In this document: in pieces, positions 7,244 to 14,591 of the stretch
Numbering within the stretch: position 1 is the first letter of the stretch
How the letters are laid out: every line of letters starts with the position of its first letter
NCBI RefSeq assembly: GCF_016836705.1
Contig: NZ_JAFCGY010000041.1
Location: 1-40,250 of the forward strand
Origin: Mesorhizobium caraganae
GTDB taxonomy: Bacteria > Pseudomonadota > Alphaproteobacteria > Rhizobiales > Rhizobiaceae
Direction: 5' to 3'
DNA: 40,250 nt
Program-made: the position numbers and the translations under genes
Notes under the pieces: generated by a model
What the model saw: the letters and a program-made list of their open reading frames with translations, nothing else
Told to the model about the DNA's origin: nothing
The model's database searches: none

Positions 7244-9148
7244 TCAGGTCCGGGACCCCGCTAGTGCGGTGGTATCAAGTTTCTCTTCGGGAAGGTCGTC
7301 GAAGGACGCGTAGTTAAGATTGTAGAGTTTGGAATAGAGCCCACCCATGGCCATCAGTTTGTCGTGGTTGCCGGTCTCAATGACCTGGCCATTCTGAAGT
7401 ACGATGATACGGTCGGCGCCGCGGATCGTTGCAAGGCGGTGGGCAATGACGAGGCCAGTGCGGCCTTCAAGGAGTTTTCTCAGAGCGTTCTGAATCAGCA
7501 TTTCCGTGTAGCTGTCGATGTTGGCGGTGGCCTCGTCAAGAACCAGGATCTTGGCGTCGGCAACGAGAGCGCGGGCGAAACTGATAAGCTGGCGTTGGCC
7601 AAGAGATAGGTTGCCACCGCGTTCGCCGAGTTGGGCTTCATACCCGTTGGCAAGGCTCATGATGAAGTCGTGGGCGCCGACCGCCTTGGCGGCCTCGATG
7701 ACCTTGTCGCGCGTGGCTTCCGTTTTATAGTAGCGAATGTTCTCGAACACCGTCCCGGTGAAGAGGAACGGCTCCTGCAGCACCATGGCGACCTGGCGGC
7801 CGAGCGATTCCTGAGTGAGATCGCGAACATCATGCCCCCCGATGAGCACTTGCCCCCGTTGAACATCATAGAAGCGGTGGACGAGGGCCATCGCGCTCGA
7901 TTTACCCGAGCCGGTCGGCCCGACCAAGGCGACCGTCTCGCCGGGATTGACCCGGAAGGAGATATTTCTCAGCACCGGATGGTTGGGATTGTAGCCGAAG
8001 GTGACGTCCCTGAACTCGACCGAGCCGTCCGTTTCCGGCGAAAGCACCCTGGCATCCGGTTTATCCTGGACCTCGATCTTAACGTCGAGCACATCGGTCA
8101 GGCGCCTGCCGGAGGCCATGGCGCGCTGCATGACCGAATATTGCAGGGTGAGTGAGCGAATTGGGTCAAAGAAGCGCTGGATGTAGAATAGGTAGGCGAC
8201 CAATACGCCCACATCGATGCGATCATTCATGACCATGGAGCCGCCGGCCACGATGACGACGGCCATGGCGAGGCCGGTAAGGCCATCGACGATCGGCACC
8301 ATGACCTGTGCATATCTGGCAGCGATCAGGTGGGCCCTGAGGTCGGCATGTGCCTTGTCGTCATAGAGAATGAAATTCACCTGCTGGCGGTCCATGGACT
8401 GGACGGTGCGCACGCCCTGAATGGCTTCGGCCAGCGCGCCGTTGACGACCGAATTGGTCTCGCGGGCCGCCATGAAGGCTTCGCGGGCACGCGGCAACCA
8501 GACGATGCGGATGATCAACAGGGCCGGCAAGACCGAGAGCGTCAGGAGGCCGAGGCGAAAGTCGAGGCACAGCATCACGAAAACGATGCCGAACAGAAGC
8601 GCAATATCGCCGACGGAATAGACTGAGGTTTCGAGGAATTCATGGATGGAGTTGACGTCGCCTTGAAGGCGGGACATCAGGCGTCCGACCTCGGTCTTGT
8701 CCATGAAGGAGAGCGAGACCTTCTGCAGATGGCCAAACATGGCGCGGCGGATATCGAAGAGGACGTTCACGGCCATTTTCGCCACCACGGTTTGCTGCGT
8801 GTAGGAGGCGCCGAAATTGCCCAGAATGGCGAGAGCAAACGCGCCGGCGGCCGTAAGCAGCGCGGAGCGATCAACGCCTGCGGGAGTCATGGCGTGGTCG
8901 ATCGCGTAGCGGATGATCAGCGGGATGAGAAGCTGCGTGCCGATGAAGATCAGCAATGCGGCAACCGAGATGACTACCATGGCGCGGTAGGGACGAACGA
9001 AGGCCCAGATGCGCAGGATGATGTTCTTGTCGAAAGCCCGGCCGAACATCTCCTCCTCGATGCGATGGGAGCCGACGACCGCGCGCGGGGGGCGTCTACC
9101 GTCGTCATTGGATTCGGTCTCGAGTTCGCTGGCGTGCTCCTTGGCCAT
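7244..9148 (-). CDS. ABC exporter subunit, fused permease and ATPase (catalytic half)
   Basis: A 634-residue ABC half-transporter: a six-helix type I exporter domain (about residues 50-350) and a nucleotide-binding domain (about 380-620). Walker A is GPTGSGKS, the signature is LSLGQRQ (SLGQ instead of SGGQ), and Walker B is ILVLDEATANID with the catalytic Glu present. The start ATG overlaps the stop of the upstream partner gene (ATGA at 9145-9148), so the two are translationally coupled and almost certainly form a heterodimer. An N-terminal cytosolic tail (ELETESNDDGRR) precedes the helices. Substrates of such heterodimeric exporters include lipids, peptides and drugs; none can be chosen here. 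The pair follows the nifB-fdxN-nifZ-nifT-SIR2 genes on the same strand. Confidence 0.92.
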   Translation of the reverse strand: MAKEHASELETESNDDGRRPPRAVVGSHRIEEEMFGRAFDKNIILRIWAFVRPYRAMVVISVAALLIFIGTQLLIPLIIRYAIDHAMTPAGVDRSALLTAAGAFALAILGNFGASYTQQTVVAKMAVNVLFDIRRAMFGHLQKVSLSFMDKTEVGRLMSRLQGDVNSIHEFLETSVYSVGDIALLFGIVFVMLCLDFRLGLLTLSVLPALLIIRIVWLPRAREAFMAARETNSVVNGALAEAIQGVRTVQSMDRQQVNFILYDDKAHADLRAHLIAARYAQVMVPIVDGLTGLAMAVVIVAGGSMVMNDRIDVGVLVAYLFYIQRFFDPIRSLTLQYSVMQRAMASGRRLTDVLDVKIEVQDKPDARVLSPETDGSVEFRDVTFGYNPNHPVLRNISFRVNPGETVALVGPTGSGKSSAMALVHRFYDVQRGQVLIGGHDVRDLTQESLGRQVAMVLQEPFLFTGTVFENIRYYKTEATRDKVIEAAKAVGAHDFIMSLANGYEAQLGERGGNLSLGQRQLISFARALVADAKILVLDEATANIDSYTEMLIQNALRKLLEGRTGLVIAHRLATIRGADRIIVLQNGQVIETGNHDKLMAMGGLYSKLYNLNYASFDDLPEEKLDTTALAGSRT

Positions 9149-11010
9149 CAGGGCGCGCCCCTATACGCGATCGCGATGTCATCACCCGGGCGCAACTGGA
9201 GATCGTAGAGGGCCTTATAGCGTCCTCGCTTGGCCAAAAGCTCTTGATGGGTGCCGCGTTCGACGATCTCGCCATTGTCGACAAAAAGGATCTGGTCGGC
9301 GTGCATGAGCGAACTCAGCCGGTGGGCGATGATGATCGTCACCCTATCCTTGGCAAGACGTCGTATCGTCGCGCGGATGCGCTGCTCGGTGGCGGCATCG
9401 ATCGCGGCCGTTGAGTCGTCGAAAACGACGACTGAGGGGCGCAGCATCATGGTGCGCGCTATCGTGAGACGCTGGCGCTGGCCGCCAGAGAGAGAGGCGC
9501 CGCGTTCGCCGACGACCGTCTCATAGCCTGCTGGGAGGCCGAGGATGTAGTTGTGCAACTGGGCGGATTCGCTAGCGCGCTCGATCCGCTGTTCCTTCGC
9601 CCAGGGATCGCCATAAGCGATGTTGTTCTCGATCGTGGTGGTGAACAGGAATGCATCCTGTTGTACGACGGCGATCGCCTTGCGAAGCGTCGCGAGGGTG
9701 ACCCCGCGGATGTCCTTCCCGTCAAGCGTGATGGTGCCCCCGGTTACGTCGTAAAAGCGGGGGATCAGGTGAGCCATTGTCGATTTGCCCGAACCCGGCG
9801 GACCGACGATCGCGATCGTCTCGCCCCTACGGGCCTCAAAGGTGATATTCTTCAGAACGGCGCTGTTTCCGGTGCCGGAATATGCAAACGAGACATTGTC
9901 GAAGCGCAGAGTGCCTCCACTGATCTCGAGCGGTCTGGCGCCGGGAGCATCCCTGATCGTGATATCCTGGTCGAGGAGACCGAAAAGACGCGAACCGCAA
10001 GTGGAAGCGCGGGCAAAGGCATTGACCATCAGGCCCACCTGGCGGACCGGCATTTGCAGGATCGTCATGAAGGCCAGGAACGTCGTGAGGGTTCCGACCC
10101 TAATCTCGCCGGCGATGAGCTTGTTGCAACCGATCCAAAGGACCAACCCCAGGGCGAAAAAGAAGGACAGGGTCATCGCCGACGTGTTGGGCACGTAGAC
10201 GTCGACCTGGTCGTGGGCGAGGTCGAGCGCGTTCTTCGAGGCACGGTCGAACTTCAGCATCTCATAAGCCTGTGCCGAAAAGGCGCGGACGACACGGATG
10301 CCTGCGAGATTTTCCTCCATCACGCGGCTTAGGACCGAGAGCCGCTCCTGCAGGTCGAGCCAGGTGGCGCGCAGCCTAAGCTGTGTGACCGACGATCGCC
10401 AGGCGACGAAAGGCACGAAGCTCAGCGCGGCTACGCCGAGCACCGGGTCGGTTGAGATCATCGTGTAGGCGCCGATCCCGATCAGCATGGTGAGCAGGAG
10501 GGCGCGAACCAGGGCCGTGGAAAAATACATCCGCACCCCGTCGAGATCGAGCATGCCGAGGGTGATCAGATCGCCTGAATGCACCCGGTCGTGAAAGGAA
10601 AAGCTGAGGCGCTGGATCTTGTCGTAACAAGCGAGCCGCAGGTCGTACGCGACCTGATGCCCGACGGCTTCGGCAAAATAGTTCTGCGCCATCGTGAAGA
10701 GGCCGCGCAGCGCGCTGACGGCGAGCAGCATGAGAGCCGAAATCCAGAGCGCTCGTTCTGCCGCGGCCCCCGTGACACTGCCCCCGATGGCCGTCTGGCT
10801 CTGGTCGACGGCCCGGCCAAGAAGCTGGGGAATGAGCAGCTGGAGGATTACCGCTATGAGCGTCGAGCCGATGGCGAAGGCGACCTGCCACGGGTGCCGC
10901 AAATTCATGCGCGTAATGCGCAGCAGCGTGCTCAATCCCCGCCCCAGGCGGGCCGCTTCCACACGCGCGGACGAATTGAGAGAGGTCGTTCCAACAGCAT
11001 CACTGCTCAC
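9148..11010 (-). CDS. ABC exporter subunit, fused permease and ATPase (degenerate half)
   Basis: A 620-residue partner of the gene at 7244-9148, with the same layout of six helices and a nucleotide-binding domain. Walker A is GPPGSGKST and the signature is LSGGQRQ, but Walker B reads VVVFDDSTAAID: the catalytic Glu after the Walker B Asp is Asp. This is the usual mark of the degenerate site in heterodimeric exporters. The only start in a good position is GTG 11010, which has no clear ribosome site. It lies 53 bases after the SIR2-like gene, so it may be read through from the nifB operon (inference). Confidence 0.9.
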   Translation of the reverse strand: MSSDAVGTTSLNSSARVEAARLGRGLSTLLRITRMNLRHPWQVAFAIGSTLIAVILQLLIPQLLGRAVDQSQTAIGGSVTGAAAERALWISALMLLAVSALRGLFTMAQNYFAEAVGHQVAYDLRLACYDKIQRLSFSFHDRVHSGDLITLGMLDLDGVRMYFSTALVRALLLTMLIGIGAYTMISTDPVLGVAALSFVPFVAWRSSVTQLRLRATWLDLQERLSVLSRVMEENLAGIRVVRAFSAQAYEMLKFDRASKNALDLAHDQVDVYVPNTSAMTLSFFFALGLVLWIGCNKLIAGEIRVGTLTTFLAFMTILQMPVRQVGLMVNAFARASTCGSRLFGLLDQDITIRDAPGARPLEISGGTLRFDNVSFAYSGTGNSAVLKNITFEARRGETIAIVGPPGSGKSTMAHLIPRFYDVTGGTITLDGKDIRGVTLATLRKAIAVVQQDAFLFTTTIENNIAYGDPWAKEQRIERASESAQLHNYILGLPAGYETVVGERGASLSGGQRQRLTIARTMMLRPSVVVFDDSTAAIDAATEQRIRATIRRLAKDRVTIIIAHRLSSLMHADQILFVDNGEIVERGTHQELLAKRGRYKALYDLQLRPGDDIAIAYRGAP

Positions 11011-11063
11011 GGGTGTGTTCCGACTGAATTTTGCGCCTTCTGAAGCAAGCCAGACGACTCACA

Positions 11064-11987
11064 TCAAAGGCGTCCTCCATGTTGATCCTGGCCACCATCT
11101 GCTGCAGAGCCTGACCCGACCAGCCGAGCCACGGCTTCACTTACGGGCATGTCGATCACCGTGATTCCGCTTGCCGCAAGGAAACGGGCTTCGTTTCTGG
11201 TCAGCGTTTGCGCATCCATTATCGTGCAACGTGGGCCTTCGGAGCGTTTCATGATTTGCCTGGCGAAGGTGCGCAGCATCTGATCGTTGAAGCGGCAGCC
11301 AACGAAGAAAAAGCCACGGTTCGTGCGCCGCTCCTTCACCACGTCAGGGATCGGCGTCTGGATGTCGATTTCGGTCAGGACTTCGACATAGTCGGAATCT
11401 GCTACGAGGAAATTTGCGGCCGGCCTAACACTGCCGTGAGGCGTATAGAGAACCGTCTTTGCCACCGATCCGGGTTCGAGTTCGCTCCCGGCCAAGTCAT
11501 AGGTTTTCGTCCAGATGTCACCGAATTCGTTCGCCCGCGTGACGCCTTGTATCTCGACGACGTCCGTTCGGCCGGCCTCTGCGAGGGCGGCTCGCATGGC
11601 GCCGTCGTACCAGCTGTCGATGATGAGGGAGAGCGGCAGCTTTGCGAGCCAGGCGTGGAGGAGGGTCGGCGCCGCCGGCGCTGCGAATATCTCGGCCATC
11701 CACGCTTGAAGCGTCCGGCGATGCCGGCGCTGTTCGATGAACTGTGCGACCGACCACATATTGGTGCGAATCTTGGAAGGGGCTGGCGCGCGCGTGTTGA
11801 GCGCTGCGGCGACGGCTTCCGGGCTGTGCGGTACAGGCGTTTCCGCGGAGTTGAACCCAAGAAGACCCGGACCCAGATAGGGGATCACCGCATCGGCCGC
11901 GAGCGCTTCTTTCAGCAGGTCAAGCAGCTTTTCGGCAAAACTGTCCTGGAGGACGACGAGGTGGCCCGAGGTCAGGATGGTGTTCAT
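11064..11987 (-). CDS. SIR2-like domain protein in the nif operon
   Basis: A 307-residue protein placed directly after nifT (37 bases), with AGAGGA before the ATG. It resembles the SIR2_2 group of NAD-binding Rossmann-fold proteins. Visible elements are a first strand and turn (AVIPYLGPGLLGF, where sirtuins have GAGxS), a helical region, WLAKLPLSLIIDSWYDGAM (where active members have TTNYD), VLYTPHGSV with the conserved HG, and the late family segment RRTNRGFFFVGCRFNDQMLR. The catalytic Asn position and the GAG loop are altered, so NAD hydrolysis or deacylation is doubtful. The operon position points to a role in nitrogenase assembly or NAD sensing (inference). It could also be a repurposed relative of defence SIR2 NADases. 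No membrane segment is seen. Confidence 0.65.
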   Translation of the reverse strand: MNTILTSGHLVVLQDSFAEKLLDLLKEALAADAVIPYLGPGLLGFNSAETPVPHSPEAVAAALNTRAPAPSKIRTNMWSVAQFIEQRRHRRTLQAWMAEIFAAPAAPTLLHAWLAKLPLSLIIDSWYDGAMRAALAEAGRTDVVEIQGVTRANEFGDIWTKTYDLAGSELEPGSVAKTVLYTPHGSVRPAANFLVADSDYVEVLTEIDIQTPIPDVVKERRTNRGFFFVGCRFNDQMLRTFARQIMKRSEGPRCTIMDAQTLTRNEARFLAASGITVIDMPVSEAVARLVGSGSAADGGQDQHGGRL

Positions 11988-12024
11988 GCTCGTTTCCTCT
12001 CGATGCCCTTATCAACCGGCAGCA

Positions 12025-12237
12025 TCAGTCCTCGTCAGAAAGCTTCCTGGCCTCGACGGTGATCGGCAGACGCGTATCCCGCGGAAGGTCGGGCAGGACG
12101 AACCGCCAGCCGTTTCCGAGCGTTACGATCCCGCCCCACAAGTCTTCGTTCTCGAGCTTGACGATCGGCTCTTCGAGGTCCTTCTTGGGCACATACGCCG
12201 ACAAGCCGGCATCGGTCCTGCGGATCATTACTTTCAT
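12025..12237 (-). CDS. nifT: NifT/FixU nitrogen fixation protein
   Basis: A 70-residue small protein with the full NifT pattern: MKVMIRRTDAGLSAYVPKKD, then EDLWGGIVTLGNGW. NifT/FixU genes occur in nif operons of most diazotrophs; the biochemical role is unsettled and mutants are usually mild. The ATG overlaps the nifZ stop (ATGA), so it is translationally coupled to nifZ. Confidence 0.93.
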   Translation of the reverse strand: MKVMIRRTDAGLSAYVPKKDLEEPIVKLENEDLWGGIVTLGNGWRFVLPDLPRDTRLPITVEARKLSDED

Positions 12238-12554
12238 CTGGCTGCTCCTCGGTTAGCAGTGCTGTCGGCGCTGCAAGGAGCCTCGACTTTGTCGAGGCTC
12301 ATAAGTTCACGCGCTCGCATGCCGACGATCGTGCCGCGATCGACCCATTCGACCGCATAGATGAAGAACTGCTGGAGAAAGGTGCCAATGTCGCGCACAT
12401 AACCCTCGTCGCCCTTGCGCACGAGGTTTTCGCCGATCTCCCTGCCAGGATAGGTGCCGTCATTCTTTATGTGTCGTGTGGCACGGACCCGCTCACCCGG
12501 CATAAATCGTGGAGGCTTGCGGATTTCGACCTCCTGTTCGCGTCCCAGCCACAT
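12234..12554 (-). CDS. nifZ: NifZ, nitrogenase P-cluster assembly factor
   Basis: A 106-residue NifZ, which helps mature the P-cluster of the MoFe protein. The N-terminus EVEIRKPPRFMPGERVRATR and the following GTYPGREIGE...KGDEGYVRDIGTFLQQF...YAVEW are typical. The chosen ATG at 12554 has AAGGA upstream. The same frame is open further upstream to 12815, but that part overlaps fdxN and is unrelated to NifZ. A perfect 10-bp hairpin lies near the 3' end (12278-12300). Confidence 0.92.
   Translation of the reverse strand: MWLGREQEVEIRKPPRFMPGERVRATRHIKNDGTYPGREIGENLVRKGDEGYVRDIGTFLQQFFIYAVEWVDRGTIVGMRARELMSLDKVEAPCSADSTANRGAAR
12278..12300. other. perfect 10-bp hairpin inside the nifZ 3' end
   Basis: GAGCCTCGAC-TTT-GTCGAGGCTC is a perfect inverted repeat inside nifZ codons, about 40 bases before nifT. 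There is no T-run, so it is not a standard terminator. It could stabilise or process mRNA, or be chance codon use. Confidence 0.4.
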
Positions 12555-12646
12555 GGCCGTTCCTTCTTTTCTCGAGGCTGCAGGTTGTCGGCAAAGGAGT
12601 TCCAGGCGCCCTGCGGAGGCGAGCCCGGCCGTGTCGGTACCCGAAT

Positions 12647-12841
12647 TCAGGCAGGAACGCAGGTCTCCGACACCGGACATACCGAGGCGCATTGCTGCGT
12701 GTCGAAGGCCTCCTTGCATTCGGTGCACTTGTCCGGATCGATCACGTAGCTCTCGCCCTTGAACTTGATCGCTACGGAGGGACATTCGAACTCGCAGGCG
12801 CCGCATTGGGTGCATTGGGATGCGATGATCTTGAAAGCCAT
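12647..12841 (-). CDS. fdxN: FdxN, 2[4Fe-4S] ferredoxin
   Basis: A 64-residue bacterial-type ferredoxin between nifB and nifZ. The first cluster motif is CTQCGACEFEC. The second is CTEC followed after eight residues by CASVCP, the long-spaced variant of FdxN/FrxA. In rhizobia FdxN is thought to supply electrons for nitrogenase or for NifB-dependent cofactor synthesis. It is preceded by nifB with a 32-base gap and a ribosome site (CAGGAG). Confidence 0.94.
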   Translation of the reverse strand: MAFKIIASQCTQCGACEFECPSVAIKFKGESYVIDPDKCTECKEAFDTQQCASVCPVSETCVPA

Positions 12842-12873
12842 TTTAACTCCTGGTTCGATGGAAATGAGACGGC

Positions 12874-14355
12874 TCAGGCCGTCGCCGCCAGTGGTTGGAC
12901 CCCAAACTCGGCGGCGTAAAGCGCGCTGATTGCGGTCTCGATGTAGTCATGGCCATAGGCGTCGATTGCTCGGATTCCAGCTTCCGCGAGCTGACCCTCA
13001 GGGCAATTTCCGATCTTGGCGCATAGCACGATGTCTATGCCTTCCAACGCAGCGATGACGCCGTCGAGGGTGGCGTTTTCGCCCCGGCCGCCGAGGCAAT
13101 ACTGCTCGACCTTGCGATGCCCGACGAAGCTGATCCCTCTCGGCGAGGCTTCATAAACCTGGAGTTCCTTCGCATGGCCGAAGTGTTCGTTGACGCGGCC
13201 GCCGCCCCTGGTGGCCACGGCGACGAGAAGGGACTTGCCGGAGCCCGCTGCCTTGACCATTCCGATCGCCTCGCTCGTAGCCGCCACGTGATCACGGCGC
13301 TCGTGCGCGACCACCTCTTGATAGGCTTCGCGCCTGCTGGGATCGTAGGTGACCTCGCCGGGAATGCTGTCGAGCGTGAATTCCTGGCCACGATCCTCGC
13401 CGAGCAGGCCGACGGCATCGGCCCGACACTGCCGGCAGTGACGCATCAACTTGGCGCCGCCTTCGAGACGATCCTGAAGGGTCTTCATCTCCATTGCATT
13501 TGGGCCGCGCTGTCCAGTCCGGCCGAAGTGGGTACCGTGCGCAGGGTCTGAAATCAGCGGCATGACGTTGTGCAGGAACGCGCCGCGCTCCTTGACCCAT
13601 TTGTTCACCTCGATCAGATGCTCGTCGTTCACGCCGGGGATCATCACCGAATTGATTTTGGTGAGGATTCCGCGCGCGGTCAGCATCTCCAGGCCCAGCA
13701 TCTGCCGCTCGTGCAGGATCCGGGCGGCTTCAATGCCGACGTAGCGGCGATGGTCGTAAAAGATCCAAGGATAGATCTTTGCGCCGACTTCAGGGGCGAC
13801 CATGTTGATGGTGATCGTCACGTGATCGACATTCATGTCGGCAAGCTCGGCGACATGGTCCGGCAGCGCCAGCCCATTGGTGGAGATGCACAGCTTGATG
13901 TCGGGGATTTCCCTGGCAACTCGTTCGAACGTTGCCTTTGTCTTTTTCCAGTCGTAACAGGCATCGCCCGGTCCGGCGATGCCAAGCACGGAAAGCTGCG
14001 GCACCTCGTTGGCGACCGCGATCACCTTGCGTAGCGCCTGGTCGGGTGTCAGCTTTTCCGAAACGACCCCTGGCCGACTTTCGTTGGCGCAGTCATATTT
14101 GCGATTGCAGTAGTTGCACTGGACATTGCAAGCCGGGGCGACCGCGACGTGCATGCGCGCGAAATAGTGATGCGCTTCTTCCGAAAAGCAGGGGTGATCC
14201 TTGATCTTCTCCCAGACAGCCCCATCGATGTCGTCCGGCTTTCCCGACAAGCCGCAGGTTGAAGAGGCGCAGCCACCGGATTTCGCGGTCGCCAGCAACT
14301 GGTCGAAGGATGTCGTGCTGGTCAGGCCTTCAAGCGAAATTATCGGTGCGGACAT
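12874..14355 (-). CDS. nifB: NifB, radical SAM FeMo-cofactor precursor (NifB-co) synthase
   Basis: A 493-residue radical SAM enzyme that makes the 8Fe-9S-carbide precursor of FeMo-co. The order is an N-terminal Cys motif (GGCASSTCG), the radical SAM motif CNVQCNYC at residues 76-83, the core barrel, and a C-terminal NifX/NafY-like domain from about residue 370 (RGGGRVNEHFGHAKE...). The start was set at ATG 14355, which has GGAG upstream. The longer reading to TTG 14397 would run into the sigma-54 promoter at 14394-14408. It is the first gene of the nifB-fdxN-nifZ-nifT-SIR2 operon. Confidence 0.97.
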   Translation of the reverse strand: MSAPIISLEGLTSTTSFDQLLATAKSGGCASSTCGLSGKPDDIDGAVWEKIKDHPCFSEEAHHYFARMHVAVAPACNVQCNYCNRKYDCANESRPGVVSEKLTPDQALRKVIAVANEVPQLSVLGIAGPGDACYDWKKTKATFERVAREIPDIKLCISTNGLALPDHVAELADMNVDHVTITINMVAPEVGAKIYPWIFYDHRRYVGIEAARILHERQMLGLEMLTARGILTKINSVMIPGVNDEHLIEVNKWVKERGAFLHNVMPLISDPAHGTHFGRTGQRGPNAMEMKTLQDRLEGGAKLMRHCRQCRADAVGLLGEDRGQEFTLDSIPGEVTYDPSRREAYQEVVAHERRDHVAATSEAIGMVKAAGSGKSLLVAVATRGGGRVNEHFGHAKELQVYEASPRGISFVGHRKVEQYCLGGRGENATLDGVIAALEGIDIVLCAKIGNCPEGQLAEAGIRAIDAYGHDYIETAISALYAAEFGVQPLAATA

Positions 14356-14393
14356 CGAACGGCTCCGTTGCTGGTAACGTCGCAGTTCAAGGC

Positions 14394-14408
14394 GCAAGAG
14401 CTATGCCA
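14394..14408 (-). promoter_or_regulatory. sigma-54 promoter of nifB
   Basis: Minus strand TGGCAT-AGCTC-TTGC has one mismatch to TGGCAC-N5-TTGC. It gives a leader of about 28 bases before the nifB ATG at 14355. Confidence 0.75.
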
Positions 14409-14480
14409 GCTCAAAGGGCGGTTTTAGTTCACCAATTGGCTTTCCGTGTCGGATTCTGTCGGTTTGCTCCGGCACAATTT

Positions 14481-14496
14481 TGTCCGGCTTCCGACA
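14481..14496. promoter_or_regulatory. NifA upstream activator site for nifB
   Basis: TGT-N10-ACA, with the extended symmetric form TGTC-N8-GACA, about 75 bases upstream of the nifB -24 element. This spacing is normal for NifA. Confidence 0.8.
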
Positions 14497-14591
14497 GTGC
14501 ACAAGCGACCGGGTCGCGAAGGGCACCGCGTCTTGGCCACGCAGAATGTGAGGAGACTACTCCGGCCTAACGTTTGACGTCATCGGGACGC

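Noticed and set aside
11208..12062. 284-codon plus-strand open frame opposite the SIR2-like gene
   Set aside because: Antisense shadow; the minus-strand frame has the ribosome site, operon position and family pattern.
12555..12815. Extended NifZ reading frame
   Set aside because: The upstream part overlaps fdxN antisense to its frame logic and shows no NifZ similarity; ATG 12554 has a proper ribosome site.
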